This document shows positions 1 through 9,349 of a DNA stretch of 64,000 nucleotides, in pieces. Numbering within the stretch: position 1 is the first letter of the stretch; each line of letters begins with the position of its first letter. The notes below the pieces were generated by a model. The model was given only the letters and a program-made list of their open reading frames with translations. It ran no database searches and was not told where the DNA came from. Source of the DNA: Bacillus sp. Marseille-Q1617 (GTDB taxonomy: Bacteria; Bacillota; Bacilli; Bacillales; Bacillaceae_B); NCBI RefSeq assembly GCF_903645295.1, contig NZ_CAHJXM010000002.1, positions 906,001-970,000 of the forward strand, in the 5' to 3' direction. The translations under genes were made by a program, and so were the position numbers.

Positions 1-1
1 C

Positions 2-1024
2 CTTTCTAAGGCACTTATCGTTTTTGCTATTTTAATTATGGCTATTTTTTCACAGAATCTGATTCCGATCCACATTGCTTTTATCCCTATCCTGATTCCG
101 CCTCTATTGAAGGTCATGACGGAACTGGAATTGGATAGACGCTTAATTGCCTCTGTCATCACATTCGGACTGACTGCTCCTTATATCCTTTTACCAGTAG
201 GATTTGGTCTGCAGTTCCACGAAATCATTGCACAGAATATGGCAAGCAGCGGAATGGAGATCGATCTGGGGGATATCCCTAAAGCCATGCTCATTCCTGT
301 TGGCGGAATGATGATTGGATTATTGATCGCAGTGTTTGTAAGCTACCGCAAACCAAGAAAGTACAGTGAAGCAAAAGAAGTCATTTCAGATGAAAAAATG
401 GTCTATAACAAAAAAGCGATGGTCTTCGCCTTTATCTCGATCATCGTGGCACTGTATGTCCAGCTTCAGCTTGAATCCATGATCTTTGGAGCTCTGGCTG
501 GGATTGCCGTGCTTTATCTTTCTGGTTCCGTGAAGTGGAAGGAAGCTGACGGATTGTTGAATGAAGGAATGAAAATGATGGCGTTCATCGGGTTTGTGAT
601 GATCACTGCCTCAGGATTTGCTGAAGTGATGACAGCAACCGGGCACGTAGAAACGCTTGTTGAGGCGACTGCAGATGCAATCGGCGGCAACAAGGCGATG
701 GCAGCCTTCATCATGCTCGTTGTCGGCCTGCTTGTGACGATGGGAATCGGTTCCTCGTTTGCGACGATTCCGATCATTGCAGCTATTTTCGTACCTCTTT
801 GTATGGAGCTTGGCTTCAGCCCGATGTCGACAATTGTTATTGTCGGAACAGCAGGCGCCCTGGGAGATGCGGGTTCTCCTGCTTCAGACAGTACGCTCGG
901 GCCGACAGCCGGATTGAACGCGGACGGCCAGCACAATCACATTTGGGATACATGTGTACCGACGTTCTTGCACTATAACATTCCGCTGATCCTCTTTGGA
1001 TGGATTGCGGCGATTATGTTTTAA
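2..1024 (+). CDS. yuiF: Na+/H+ antiporter-family (YuiF-type) membrane transporter, 5' truncated
   Basis: The reading frame is open from the first bases of the window, so the N-terminus lies upstream. About 340 residues are visible against roughly 440 for the family. The protein is a chain of hydrophobic membrane segments. It ends in the stretch GLNADGQHNHIWDTC followed by PTFLHYNIPL, which I associate with the NhaC/YuiF group of Na+/H+ antiporter-like transporters. A GSPASDSTLGPTAG loop just before it fits the same group. The transported substrate is not known; some relatives have been proposed to move amino acids. A terminator follows 17 bases after the stop. The family is fairly sure, the exact orthology to B. 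subtilis YuiF less so. Confidence 0.65.
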   Translation, partial: LSKALIVFAILIMAIFSQNLIPIHIAFIPILIPPLLKVMTELELDRRLIASVITFGLTAPYILLPVGFGLQFHEIIAQNMASSGMEIDLGDIPKAMLIPVGGMMIGLLIAVFVSYRKPRKYSEAKEVISDEKMVYNKKAMVFAFISIIVALYVQLQLESMIFGALAGIAVLYLSGSVKWKEADGLLNEGMKMMAFIGFVMITASGFAEVMTATGHVETLVEATADAIGGNKAMAAFIMLVVGLLVTMGIGSSFATIPIIAAIFVPLCMELGFSPMSTIVIVGTAGALGDAGSPASDSTLGPTAGLNADGQHNHIWDTCVPTFLHYNIPLILFGWIAAIMF

Positions 1025-1041
1025 GTTTGGATTTGGATTTT

Positions 1042-1073
1042 AGCAGGGGATTTTTTAATCCTCTGCTTTTTTT
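1042..1073 (+). terminator. intrinsic terminator of the yuiF-like gene
   Basis: An 11-bp stem (AGCAGGGGATT with AATCCTCTGCT, one G-U pair) with a short T loop is followed by seven Ts. Confidence 0.85.
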
Positions 1074-1124
1074 GTAGGTAGAAGAGGTACTCTCATTAAA
1101 AACGAGAAGCTTTTATAGACAGAT

Positions 1125-1218
1125 AAAACCAAGTTTCAGGAAATACGTGCCACTTTCCAGATTTACATTCCACTTTCAGAAAATACATGCCACTTTCCCG
1201 AGATACGTGCCACTTGTC
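1125..1218. repeat. array of 20-bp-period repeats, core ACRTGCCACTTTC
   Basis: Five units start at 1125, 1145, 1165, 1185 and 1205, exactly 20 bp apart. The first (AAAACCAAGTTTC) is degenerate. The others carry ACGTGCCACTTTC, ACATTCCACTTTC, ACATGCCACTTTC and ACGTGCCACTTGTC, and the bases between cores vary. The rest of the 1074-1398 gap holds nothing else I can name. The array lies just beyond the yuiF terminator and is one of five such arrays in the window, each with a different core. Confidence 0.7.
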
Positions 1219-1398
1219 GAAAAATCTTTACGTAGAATCCAGCACCTAACACTAACCACCCCGACACCCTCATCTTGCGTTCATTCTCAGTAATAAATCA
1301 AAGCCCACTCAAAAACGCCCTCCATCGCATAAATCAGTAATGAAGCCGATAAAAATAGATGGCTGTCCCTGTAAACTGAAGAAGAGGAGGAAATGCGA

Positions 1399-1614
1399 AT
1401 GTATAGTCAAGTGTATGACAGAAGGCCAAGACCGTACGGATTTGGCAGAAGACCATTCTACGGAGGAGGGTTCTTTGGCGCTCCGTTTATTGGCGGTGTG
1501 TTAGGCGGTCTCTTAGGTTCTGCTCTCTTGTATCCAAGACCTTATCCACATTATTATCCACCATACGGGTATGGTTATGGTAATGGATATCCGGGATATT
1601 ACCAATATTATTAA
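1399..1614 (+). CDS. small glycine/tyrosine/proline-rich protein, function unknown
   Basis: A 71-residue protein with an arginine-rich head (DRRPRPYGFGRRPF), a glycine-rich hydrophobic centre (GGVLGGLLGSALL) that could be one membrane segment, and a tail of PHYYPPYGYGYG repeats ending in YYQYY. This composition resembles small spore-coat or surface proteins of Bacillus, but I do not recognise a named family. The ATG at 1399 is preferred to the one at 1393 because AGGAGG at 1385-1390 is 8 bases from 1399 and only 2 from 1393. A strong terminator follows, so it is probably transcribed alone. Confidence 0.75.
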   Translation: MYSQVYDRRPRPYGFGRRPFYGGGFFGAPFIGGVLGGLLGSALLYPRPYPHYYPPYGYGYGNGYPGYYQYY

Positions 1615-1624
1615 TCATAGATCA

Positions 1625-1661
1625 AAAGGGCCTCAAGGATCATACCTTGAGGCCCTTTTTT
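1625..1661. terminator. bidirectional intrinsic terminator
   Basis: AAAGGGCCTCAAGG pairs with CCTTGAGGCCCTTT around a short loop and is flanked by A and T tracts. It can end both the small gene at 1399 and the convergent gene at 1718. Confidence 0.85.
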
Positions 1662-1717
1662 ACTGAATTCTATAAACGAGTGCAACTTTTTACCTCAGTA
1701 ACCTCTACCTGATAAAC

Positions 1718-2122
1718 CTACATTTCCCTCCACCGTACGTCGACGATCAGATGGCAGCAATCCACTTCACCAATCTTCTCATCAAATATCATGTGGATCC
1801 CGTCTGGATTAAATGAGACGACGGGGACAACCTTTACACCGGTCCTGCGAATGAGTTTAAGGACCTCTTGAGTGTTTGACTGCTGAGCTAAATTCATGAG
1901 TTGATGGGCAAACGAAGTATCATTCTTGATTTTCGTCAATACGAGGTGGGCGCTTTCCATTAACTTTAGTGTTTTATCTGCAGAGGCCATAAACGTTTTT
2001 GTTTCAATTGGAGGAAGGTTATTGCGATAATGAAGGTTGGGGTACAGTGGGACATTTCTTCTCGAGTGATGGGGTTGATAAGGGCTCTGGACAGGATGGT
2101 AAAATGGGTGATATCGATTCAT
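1718..2122 (-). CDS. conserved hypothetical Bacillaceae protein
   Basis: A 134-residue soluble protein. Residues 1-40 are rich in Tyr, His, Pro and Arg (MNRYHPFYHPVQSPYQPHH). After this comes a helical part (SADKTLKLMESAHLVLTKI), then a compact C-terminal part ending CCHLIVDVRWREM. The low-complexity head plus small folded domain looks like spore-associated proteins of Bacillus, but this is only an impression and I cannot name the family. The start was moved inward to the ATG ending at 2122 because AAGGAGG lies 6 bases upstream on the minus strand. A longer frame to 2146 has no ribosome site. Confidence 0.7.
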   Translation of the reverse strand: MNRYHPFYHPVQSPYQPHHSRRNVPLYPNLHYRNNLPPIETKTFMASADKTLKLMESAHLVLTKIKNDTSFAHQLMNLAQQSNTQEVLKLIRRTGVKVVPVVSFNPDGIHMIFDEKIGEVDCCHLIVDVRWREM

Positions 2123-2366
2123 GGAATACCTCCTTATTCCTGGCAATTAGGCTCTAAGGAAATGTATGAAGCTGAACACGATATTATTCATGCGGGAGTT
2201 ATCCAAAGCCGGTGTAGTTTATACTTTGCGGAGTGGACAGGCCTCGAGAGGTACAATCGGAACCACGATAAAAACGACTAAGTAAGCAAAAAGAACCTTC
2301 TTAAAGAGGGTTTTTATTATTTTTACCGAAATTCTACTATATGATGACTATAATGAGGTGAACAGA

Positions 2367-2750
2367 ATGAAAATGGAAAATACGCTAATCAGTACACTTG
2401 GAATTGAGTTTGTGGAGTTAGGCAAAGGAAAGGTGATTGCAACCATGCCTGTCAATGAGGCTACCCGCCAGCCTTTCGGATTCCTTCACGGTGGAGCGTC
2501 GGTGGCCCTCGCTGAAACAGTGGCGAGTGTGGGGGCAGTGGAATTAATCGATCTTGAGAAAGAAATCTGTTTCGGTCTTGAAATCAACGCAAATCACATA
2601 AAAGCAAAACGTGATGGAGTGGTTACCGCCACGGCATCCGTCATGCACCAGGGGAAAACGACGATGGTCTGGGATATTAAAATCACCGATGAAGAGAATC
2701 AATTGATTTGTGTCTCACGATGTACAATGGCAGTCGTGCCGAAACGCTGA
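2367..2750 (+). CDS. yuxO: hotdog-fold thioesterase, YuxO family (DHNA-CoA thioesterase-like)
   Basis: A 127-residue single-domain hotdog protein of the PaaI/YuxO group. The segment PFGFLHGGASVALAETVAS carries the family's HGG motif on the central helix, and ANHIKAKRDG and AVVPKR match the conserved edges of the fold. Relatives hydrolyse 1,4-dihydroxy-2-naphthoyl-CoA in menaquinone synthesis; the substrate here is inferred from the family. ATG 2367 has GAGGTG six bases upstream. In B. subtilis yuxO lies between comA and mrpG. Here it is still close to mrpG, separated by ydaT, and no comA is seen. Confidence 0.85.
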   Translation: MKMENTLISTLGIEFVELGKGKVIATMPVNEATRQPFGFLHGGASVALAETVASVGAVELIDLEKEICFGLEINANHIKAKRDGVVTATASVMHQGKTTMVWDIKITDEENQLICVSRCTMAVVPKR

Positions 2751-2860
2751 CCTGCTTCGGGGGCGGTTCCCTGTGGTTAAGGAAGAGTACATATGTAGGG
2801 GACGTTTAAAAGCTTTCACAATGGGAAATCAATAAGTAACCAAGATAAGGAGGTTACACG

Positions 2861-3229
2861 ATGCCTTGGAGCAAAAATGATTATCCCGATTCATTAAAGA
2901 ATCTCCCCGCCGATGTTCGGAATAAAGCAATAGAGATTGCCAACGCCCTCTTGGATGAGGGGTATGATGAAGGAAGGGCCATTGCGATTGCCACCGACAG
3001 GGCTCACAAGTCCGAGGAAGGGACCGATACTGATAAGACCGAGTATCATGTGAAAACCCATGAAGACGGATGGCAGTTGATGAAGAAGGGCAGCAGCCGG
3101 GCCATTATGGTAGAAGACACGAAAGAGGACCTTCTTTCAAAAGCGAAGGATTATGTGAATGACCATTCCGGCACACTTGTCATCCATAAGCAGGATGGCA
3201 GTGTGGATAAGGAATTATATGATCAATAA
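2861..3229 (+). CDS. ydaT: YdaT-like general stress protein (DUF2188 domain)
   Basis: A 122-residue protein starting MPWSKNDYPDSLKNLPADVR, which closely matches B. subtilis YdaT. Residues 1-50 are a ChaB-like helical part (ALLDEGYDEGRAIAIAT). Residues 60-122 are a DUF2188 domain (YHVKTHEDGWQL, LLSKAKDYV, LVIHKQDGSV). YdaT belongs to the SigB general stress regulon in B. subtilis; its molecular role is unknown. A near-perfect AAGGAGG sits 9 bases before the ATG. I saw no convincing SigB promoter in the 110 bases upstream. Confidence 0.85.
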   Translation: MPWSKNDYPDSLKNLPADVRNKAIEIANALLDEGYDEGRAIAIATDRAHKSEEGTDTDKTEYHVKTHEDGWQLMKKGSSRAIMVEDTKEDLLSKAKDYVNDHSGTLVIHKQDGSVDKELYDQ

Positions 3230-3230
3230 A

Positions 3231-3279
3231 AAGAAGCTTGACCTGGAAAGGGATCCCTTTACCAGGTCAAGCTTTTTTA
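3231..3279. terminator. bidirectional terminator between ydaT and the mrp operon
   Basis: AAGCTTGACCTGG pairs with CCAGGTCAAGCTT around an inner GGGATCCC palindrome. It is followed by six Ts on the plus strand and a T-rich tail on the minus strand. It overlaps the mrpG stop codon. Confidence 0.9.
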
Positions 3280-3645
3280 ATTGGAGTTCTGTTGTTCATA
3301 TTCTTTCTTATTCTTCAAATCATCCTGTACGCTTTTATCCCACAGCTTAACTCCTGAGTGATAAGCTGCTCTTGCAATAAGGTGTCCCGCAACCGGGGCG
3401 GTCACAAAGATAAAGATGATGGCAAGGATGAGCCTTGAATTGAAATGCCCATGTTCTAAATAGAAATAGAGAAAGGTTGCAAGGAGAATGGACATTACTC
3501 CGAGTGTTGCACTTTTGGAAGCGGCATGGTTCCGCGTATAAACATCAGGCAGCCTCAACAAACCGAAGGCTGTGACAAGGCTGAGGAATCCACCGACAAT
3601 TAATAAAAATCCAATGAGGAATCTAATGATCTCGGTCACGTTCAA
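3277..3645 (-). CDS. mrpG: Na+/H+ antiporter subunit MrpG
   Basis: A 122-residue membrane protein, the last gene of the mrp operon. Three hydrophobic segments are visible (residues about 5-30, 42-65, 70-92), with the MrpG signature DVYTRNHAASKSATLGV in the first cytoplasmic loop. The C-terminus is charged and hydrophilic. MrpG is one of the small subunits needed to assemble the hetero-oligomeric Mrp complex that exchanges cytoplasmic Na+ for external H+. Its start overlaps the end of mrpF by 23 bases, which indicates translational coupling. Confidence 0.95.
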   Translation of the reverse strand: MNVTEIIRFLIGFLLIVGGFLSLVTAFGLLRLPDVYTRNHAASKSATLGVMSILLATFLYFYLEHGHFNSRLILAIIFIFVTAPVAGHLIARAAYHSGVKLWDKSVQDDLKNKKEYEQQNSN

Positions 3646-3907
3646 TGATCTCCCCTTTCTCCAGGAATTTAGAAAAGGCTACTGTTCCGATAAACGCCAG
3701 AATACCTAAAAGCAGGATGACTTCCAGGAAAGCGAATGTATCCAGAAGCATGGATACCAACGCAATGATCGCGATCAGATTGATCCCTATCGCATCGAGT
3801 GCGACTACTCTATCCGGAGTGGTCGGTCCTTTGATCAGGCGGTAGATCAATCCCAGCATAGAGAGGGAGACCAATAATAATGTCAGCTGAAGAATTGTAT
3901 GCAACAT
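3623..3907 (-). CDS. mrpF: Na+/H+ antiporter subunit MrpF
   Basis: A 94-residue subunit with three membrane segments and the conserved centre RLIKGPTTPDRVVALDAIGIN. That Asp-rich motif is typical of MrpF and has been linked to bile-salt and cation handling in the family. The gene overlaps mrpE by one base and mrpG by 23, so the three are almost certainly read from one message. Confidence 0.95.
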   Translation of the reverse strand: MLHTILQLTLLLVSLSMLGLIYRLIKGPTTPDRVVALDAIGINLIAIIALVSMLLDTFAFLEVILLLGILAFIGTVAFSKFLEKGEIIERDRDH

Positions 3908-4383
3908 TATCGACTCACCTCCATGATCGCTTTTTCAAAAGAGTTCTTGATTTCATCAATTGCTTCATTTTTATCGGGGATATCAATGGCATGGATATAT
4001 AGAATTTTATTATCATACGATACATCCGTCACCAGCGTACCCGGGGTTAATGTGATTAAATTAGCGAGCAGGGTGATTTCCCAATTCGTCTCCAACTCAG
4101 TCGGAAGAGCAAAAATCCCGGGCTTGAAATCGAGCTTTGGTCTCAGGATCGTTTTCAATACGGCGATATTTGCCATGATCAGCTCTTTTATAAAGAGAAA
4201 CAACAGGCTGATGACGGCGATCACCCTATGAATATAAAACCGTGAACTGAAAAACCTTCTGAATGCAAAGAGTATCGCTAAACTTAGTAGAAAGCCAATG
4301 ATAAATGACTGAGAAGTAAAGGAAACCGATAGAAACATCCAGACAAAAGCCAGGAATATGTTTAATAAAAATTGAAAGGCCAT
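3907..4383 (-). CDS. mrpE: Na+/H+ antiporter subunit MrpE
   Basis: A 158-residue subunit. The N-terminal half holds two or three membrane segments. The C-terminal half is a cytoplasmic domain with LANLITLTPGTLVTDVSYDNKILYIHAID, the most conserved stretch of MrpE. MrpE helps assemble or stabilise the Mrp complex. It follows mrpD by six bases. Confidence 0.95.
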   Translation of the reverse strand: MAFQFLLNIFLAFVWMFLSVSFTSQSFIIGFLLSLAILFAFRRFFSSRFYIHRVIAVISLLFLFIKELIMANIAVLKTILRPKLDFKPGIFALPTELETNWEITLLANLITLTPGTLVTDVSYDNKILYIHAIDIPDKNEAIDEIKNSFEKAIMEVSR

Positions 4384-4389
4384 TTTACA

Positions 4390-5871
4390 TTACTCCTTTA
4401 ACACTGCGTCTATATAGATATTCGGGTCAACCAGTACTTCTGCTGCCTGTGAGAATAGGGGACGCAATGCTTCTGCTCCAAAACCGTAAAACACGGCGAG
4501 CAGCACAAGCAGGGCGGATGTCATCCACAAATAGCGCGCATGCCCTTTTGACACGTGCTTATATTCCTTAGGTGTTCCCCAAATTCCATTCAAGAAAATC
4601 TTAATCACTGAATACAGGACCATTAAGCTTGATAAGAGAATCAATCCTGCACCTAAATAATCTTCCGCCTCAAAGCTGCCCCTTACGATCAATAATTTTC
4701 CGATGAAGCCGCTGAGGGGAGGAATGCCCGCAAGTGAAAAGACAGCGACCAGGAATGTCCAACCAAGCCAAGGATATTCTTTGATCAAACCGCCCATCTT
4801 CTTCAAATCCGTCGTACCGGTGATCGTGATCATCACCCCGATCAGAAGGAAGAGGGCTGCTTTGATGATCATATCGTGAATCAGATAGTAAACAGAGCCT
4901 TCTAACGCATCGGGATTCATTGTAGATACCCCGAATAAAATGACGCCTACTGCAATGATGATATTATAGATGATAATTTTTTTAACATCCCAGTATGCAA
5001 CAGCACCGATGCATCCGAATATGATCGTCATGATGGCCAGCACTGCGAGAATACTATGAGTATAGCCGGTATCATGATAAAAGAATAAAGTGTAGGTTCT
5101 CATGATGGAATAAATACCCACTTTGGTTAACAATGCTCCGAATAGAGCAAGGATCGGAGTCGGCGGAGCATAATATGAACCAGGAAGCCAGAAATAAAGG
5201 GGGAAGATTCCTCCTTTCAGTCCGAAAACGATCAGGAACAGTACGGCGATAGAAGTAAGAATCACAGGCTGGTTCACTTCAGCGATCTTCACCGAAATAT
5301 CTGCCATATTCAGTGTCCCGACAACCGAGTATAAATAGGCTACAGCAATAACAAACAGCGCAGAAGAGATGACGTTTACAAGAATATATTTGATTCCTTC
5401 ACGCAGCTGGGCTTTTGTGCCGCCCAATACGATCAATACATAAGAACTCATCAGCATAACCTCGAAGAATACGAACAGGTTGAAGATATCACCTGTCGTG
5501 AAGGCGCCGTTCACACCGACCAATAAGAACTGTACGACCGGATAATAGTAGAAACGCTCCCTGTCTGCCCCGATGGCTTTAAAAGAATAGAGCAGCACAA
5601 CCAATGTAATGATGCTCGTCGTGGTCACTAATAACGCGGACAGCATATCCGAGACCAGGGTGATCCCAAATGGTGCCTGCCAGCTTCCAAGATTCACGCT
5701 TTGTATTCCATCTTTATTGATGGTGTAGATAAGCACGAGGGATGCTGCAATGGTAGCCAATGTCGAAATGGCTGAAATCCCTCTTTGAACGTTAACGTAT
5801 TTACTTATGAATAGTAAGATAATCGCCGTGAATAACGGGATTAGTATGGGTAAAATCAGTAAGTTAGTCAT
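4390..5871 (-). CDS. mrpD: Na+/H+ antiporter subunit MrpD
   Basis: A 493-residue polytopic protein homologous to the NuoM/NuoN antiporter-like subunits of complex I, with about 14 membrane helices. Glu137 in [16 protein letters not shown] and the lysine in [18 protein letters not shown] are the proton-path residues expected for this family. Length and order match Bacillus MrpD. Its ATG overlaps the mrpC stop region by 8 bases. With MrpA it forms the ion-translocating core. Confidence 0.97.
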   Translation of the reverse strand: MTNLLILPILIPLFTAIILLFISKYVNVQRGISAISTLATIAASLVLIYTINKDGIQSVNLGSWQAPFGITLVSDMLSALLVTTTSIITLVVLLYSFKAIGADRERFYYYPVVQFLLVGVNGAFTTGDIFNLFVFFEVMLMSSYVLIVLGGTKAQLREGIKYILVNVISSALFVIAVAYLYSVVGTLNMADISVKIAEVNQPVILTSIAVLFLIVFGLKGGIFPLYFWLPGSYYAPPTPILALFGALLTKVGIYSIMRTYTLFFYHDTGYTHSILAVLAIMTIIFGCIGAVAYWDVKKIIIYNIIIAVGVILFGVSTMNPDALEGSVYYLIHDMIIKAALFLLIGVMITITGTTDLKKMGGLIKEYPWLGWTFLVAVFSLAGIPPLSGFIGKLLIVRGSFEAEDYLGAGLILLSSLMVLYSVIKIFLNGIWGTPKEYKHVSKGHARYLWMTSALLVLLAVFYGFGAEALRPLFSQAAEVLVDPNIYIDAVLKE

Positions 5872-6205
5872 TTCCTTCGTTTCCTCTCATTTGATCCGTA
5901 TTATCAGTTCCAAGCTCCTGGTACGTCCGGTAAGCGAGCACCAGGAAGAAAGCCGTGACACCGAAACTGATAACGATCGCTGTCAGAATCAAAGCCTGAG
6001 GCAGCGGATCCACATAAGATTTCGCATGTTCCCCCAAAAGAGGTGCAGCTCCCCCTTTGAGACCGCTGATCGAAAGGAGCAGTAAATGGGCTCCATGACT
6101 CAGCAATGCCGTTCCGATAATGATGCGCAATAAACTTTTCGAAAGCATTAAATATACAGCACTCATAAACAGAATGCCGCAAACAACTGCCATTAATATC
6201 TCCAT
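5864..6205 (-). CDS. mrpC: Na+/H+ antiporter subunit MrpC
   Basis: A 113-residue NuoK-like subunit with three membrane helices and the conserved [21 protein letters not shown] hydrophilic loop ([29 protein letters not shown]) leads into the third helix and contains the [14 protein letters not shown] motif shared with NuoK and MnhC. The gene is coupled by one-base overlap to mrpB. Confidence 0.97.
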   Translation of the reverse strand: MEILMAVVCGILFMSAVYLMLSKSLLRIIIGTALLSHGAHLLLLSISGLKGGAAPLLGEHAKSYVDPLPQALILTAIVISFGVTAFFLVLAYRTYQELGTDNTDQMRGNEGND

Positions 6206-6636
6206 TATTCACTCACTCCTATTGTCTGAATAATGGTCATCGTTACACCGATAACAACCAAATACACACCTGTATCAAATAACACTGCTGTATGAAGAGA
6301 CGTCTTTCCCAGAAGCGGAAGATAGAAATAATCATAGGCATGAGTAAGGAAAGGCACATCAAACAACAATGCACCAGCTCCTGTCGCCACCGCTATCAAT
6401 AGTCCTACAGCCGTTAAAATCTTGTAATCGATCGGAAGGATATTCGCCACTGTATCGAGATCATATGCAAGCAGCATGAGAACGATCGCAGCGGAGGTCA
6501 TCAATCCCCCGATAAATCCTCCCCCTGGAGTGTAATGTCCAGCAAAGAAAAGACTCAGAGAAAACAGGACAATGATGAAAGTGACAACATTAGTGACTGT
6601 TTGAAGAATCACATCATTTGTTTTGGGTTTCTTCAT
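6205..6636 (-). CDS. mrpB: Na+/H+ antiporter subunit MrpB
   Basis: A 143-residue subunit with four membrane helices. It carries the family signature [21 protein letters not shown] and the later [23 protein letters not shown] region. The start ATGA overlaps the mrpA stop by four bases. Confidence 0.97.
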   Translation of the reverse strand: MKKPKTNDVILQTVTNVVTFIIVLFSLSLFFAGHYTPGGGFIGGLMTSAAIVLMLLAYDLDTVANILPIDYKILTAVGLLIAVATGAGALLFDVPFLTHAYDYFYLPLLGKTSLHTAVLFDTGVYLVVIGVTMTIIQTIGVSE

Positions 6637-9038
6637 CCCTCTTTCCTCCTTGTCAGACGCAATTTAATCATGGAGTAGATACCCAGGGCAGCAATAGCCA
6701 GTACACAAATTTCAAACAGGGTATCAAATCCTCGGAAGTCTACGAGAATGACGTTAACCATATTCTTACCTGCAGCTTCCTCATACACATTTTTAATATA
6801 ATACTCAGAAATCGATTCAGATAATTTAGTGCTGTAAGCAGAGATGGCAAACAGCGTCACCACTACCCCGACTCCAATGGAAATCAGTGCATTTCCGAGC
6901 TTGAAGCTCATCCGCTCTTCATGGCGGCTCAATGGAGGAAGGTGATAGAAACACAATAAGAACAGGGCAACCGAGACCGTTTCAATCACAAGCTGGGTAA
7001 GCGCCAGGTCCGGTGCACGGAACAGAACGAAGAATAGTGAAACGGTATATCCGGCCGCACCAAGTAAAATGATCGCGGTTAGTCGTGATTTCGCAAATAA
7101 AATCGATACGGAACTGATCACCAAGAGCAGTGCGATCGCGATTTCGTAGATACCGATTGGTGCAAGGTCACCGGTATTGATCGCAAACGCCCCTTTGAAC
7201 CACAAGGTGAACAGCAGGATACCGATGAAGAACGCGAATATATAGACGAGGTAACTTCGGATGAACCCTGTCATGTACCCTCTTGTGAAAGAGAATGCAG
7301 CGCGTTCGCCTCGGACCAAACCTCCATCATAAATAGAATTCAGCGTTAAGCGTTCAGGAATCCATGAATAGATCTTCTTCCATTTCGGAAGCAATTGATA
7401 AAGCAGGATACCAAACAGGATGACACCTAATGTCATAAATAACTCCGGAGTGAATCCGTGCCAGAATGTAATATGTGCTTCAATCACATGACCTTCTTCA
7501 ACAAGGCTCGGTGTAATCGCCGCAACTGCAGGAGCGATGATACGCTCAGACAGGATGTTAGGGAAGAACCCGAACACAATGACAAGGGAAGCCAGAATGA
7601 TCGGCGAGATCAGCATCCCGAACGGTGCCTCGTGAGGTTTCTTCTCCAATTTTTCAGGCTGGTGTTCCCCGGTGAATGTCTTGAACACAAGGATCATGCT
7701 GTAGATGAGCGTAAATATGCTTCCCACCCAGGCAAGGACAGGGAAAAGGATGCCGGCTGTGTCCAGGCTGAAAATATCCATCTCAAGGACACGGACCATC
7801 CCGGTAAAGAACATTTCTTTACTCAAGAAGCCGTTGAATGGAGGCAGACCAGCCATTGAAAATGCACCGATCACCGCAACTGTAAACGTAATCGGCATAA
7901 AGCTCATCAGCCCGCCGAGTTTGCGGATATCCCTCGTGCCGGTTTCATGATCGATGATACCGACAACCATAAACAGGCTTCCCTTGAAAGTAGCGTGGTT
8001 GATCAAGTGAAAAACGGCGGCAAGAGTTGCGACCATATAAATATTGTCGTCCAAGTGAGTGTAGTGCAGGGCGGCTGCACCCACTCCTAGCAGCGACATG
8101 ATAAGACCAAGTTGACTGACAGTGGAGAATGCGAGAATCCCTTTTAAATCTGTTTGTTTCACAGCATTAAAGGATCCCCAGAATAATGTGAAAATCCCAA
8201 ATCCTCCTACAAGCCATAACCATAAGCTTGTCTCGGCAAATAACGGACTCATGCGGGCAACAAGGTAGATCCCCGCTTTAACCATCGTAGCCGAGTGCAG
8301 ATATGCACTGACAGGTGTCGGGGCTTCCATGGCATCCGGAAGCCAGATGTGGAACGGGAATTGAGCCGATTTTGTAAAAGCACCCAGCAGTACGAGAAGC
8401 ATAGCCGGAATGAATAGGGCATTTGTCATAAGCTGATCGGATTGTGAAATCAACTCGCGGATACTGAATGTACCTCCCATCAAATATAGAAGGATAAATC
8501 CAGCCAGCATGGACAATCCGCCGAATACAGTGATCAGCATGGATTTCTGTGCACCGTATCTGGAGCGTTCGCGGTGGTACCAGTAACCGATCAACAGGAA
8601 AGATGAAATGGACGTAAACTCCCAGAACATATAAAGAACGATCAGATTATCAGACAGGACCACACCGAGCATGGCTCCCATGAACATCATTAAATACACA
8701 TAGAAGTTATGTAATTGTTCCTTTTTCTTATCGAGATAGTAGATCGAATAAAGAACCACAAGCGAACCGATACCGGTAATGAGAAGTGCGAAAAGAAGCC
8801 CGAGTCCATCTATGTAGGCAATAAAATTGATGCCGAAAGACGGCATCCACTCCGCTGTTTCCTTAATCGTGTTTCCATCCCTCGTAATCGGCATGAATTG
8901 AATGAAGTAGCTGAACAAAGCAACCGGCAGAAGCAATACGAACCAGCCGGTATGGATACTCCTAAATGCCTTATAAAGAAATGGAATAAGAATGGCAAAT
9001 AAAAAAGGCGATATAATAGCCCAATGTAACAATGTCAT
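6633..9038 (-). CDS. mrpA: Na+/H+ antiporter subunit MrpA
   Basis: The 801-residue large subunit and first gene of the operon. Residues 1 to about 520 are the NuoL-like antiporter domain, with Glu140 in LYMFWEFTSISSFLL and lysines in AFTKSAQFPFHIWLPDAMEAPTPVSAYLHSA. The C-terminal third is the extra MrpA-specific segment (APDLALTQLVIETVSVALFLLCF, then FRGFDTLFEICVLAIAALGIYSM), related to MrpB-type domains. It is essential for Na+/H+ exchange, alkali tolerance and pH control. The ATG is preceded by GGGGGG six bases away. I could not fix the promoter in the 270 bases upstream. Confidence 0.97.
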   Translation of the reverse strand: MTLLHWAIISPFLFAILIPFLYKAFRSIHTGWFVLLLPVALFSYFIQFMPITRDGNTIKETAEWMPSFGINFIAYIDGLGLLFALLITGIGSLVVLYSIYYLDKKKEQLHNFYVYLMMFMGAMLGVVLSDNLIVLYMFWEFTSISSFLLIGYWYHRERSRYGAQKSMLITVFGGLSMLAGFILLYLMGGTFSIRELISQSDQLMTNALFIPAMLLVLLGAFTKSAQFPFHIWLPDAMEAPTPVSAYLHSATMVKAGIYLVARMSPLFAETSLWLWLVGGFGIFTLFWGSFNAVKQTDLKGILAFSTVSQLGLIMSLLGVGAAALHYTHLDDNIYMVATLAAVFHLINHATFKGSLFMVVGIIDHETGTRDIRKLGGLMSFMPITFTVAVIGAFSMAGLPPFNGFLSKEMFFTGMVRVLEMDIFSLDTAGILFPVLAWVGSIFTLIYSMILVFKTFTGEHQPEKLEKKPHEAPFGMLISPIILASLVIVFGFFPNILSERIIAPAVAAITPSLVEEGHVIEAHITFWHGFTPELFMTLGVILFGILLYQLLPKWKKIYSWIPERLTLNSIYDGGLVRGERAAFSFTRGYMTGFIRSYLVYIFAFFIGILLFTLWFKGAFAINTGDLAPIGIYEIAIALLLVISSVSILFAKSRLTAIILLGAAGYTVSLFFVLFRAPDLALTQLVIETVSVALFLLCFYHLPPLSRHEERMSFKLGNALISIGVGVVVTLFAISAYSTKLSESISEYYIKNVYEEAAGKNMVNVILVDFRGFDTLFEICVLAIAALGIYSMIKLRLTRRKEG

Positions 9039-9349
9039 AAAAAACCCCCCTCATATTAAATTCCAACATGTATTCTTCAACTAAATCTTATGTAGGTTCA
9101 TTTCACTTTCTGGAAATTCATCATCCGTTCTTAAAGTATGTCCGGAAATCTTAACCTACAGAGCATTATAACGCAAAAAAACAATGCTTGCATTACTCAG
9201 GCTTCTGCCATAATCGTTTTTTAATTTTAGTATTAAATATGTAGAAACGCGGGAGATCACCACGAAAAATTTTAAGGATTTTCCTTTGGAAATACAGCAT
9301 GTAAAGAATAGTTTTGGTTATTTTGGAGAATCCTATCCATAAGGCGGTG

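Noticed and set aside
514..936. 140-codon frame on the minus strand inside the yuiF-like gene
   Set aside because: Mirror frame of a real membrane-protein gene; Pro/Ser/Ile-rich translation, no ribosome site.
2030..2281. 83-codon plus-strand frame overlapping the minus-strand gene at 1718
   Set aside because: Overlaps a gene that has a perfect ribosome site; the frame itself has none and its product has no regular structure.
2291..2316. Terminator-like hairpin before yuxO
   Set aside because: AACCTTC/GAGGGTT with a T tail is present, but no plus-strand gene ends upstream; left uncalled.
9039..9120. TTGAAG-N16-TAATAT as the mrpA promoter
   Set aside because: The -10 would lie directly on the ribosome site, leaving almost no leader.
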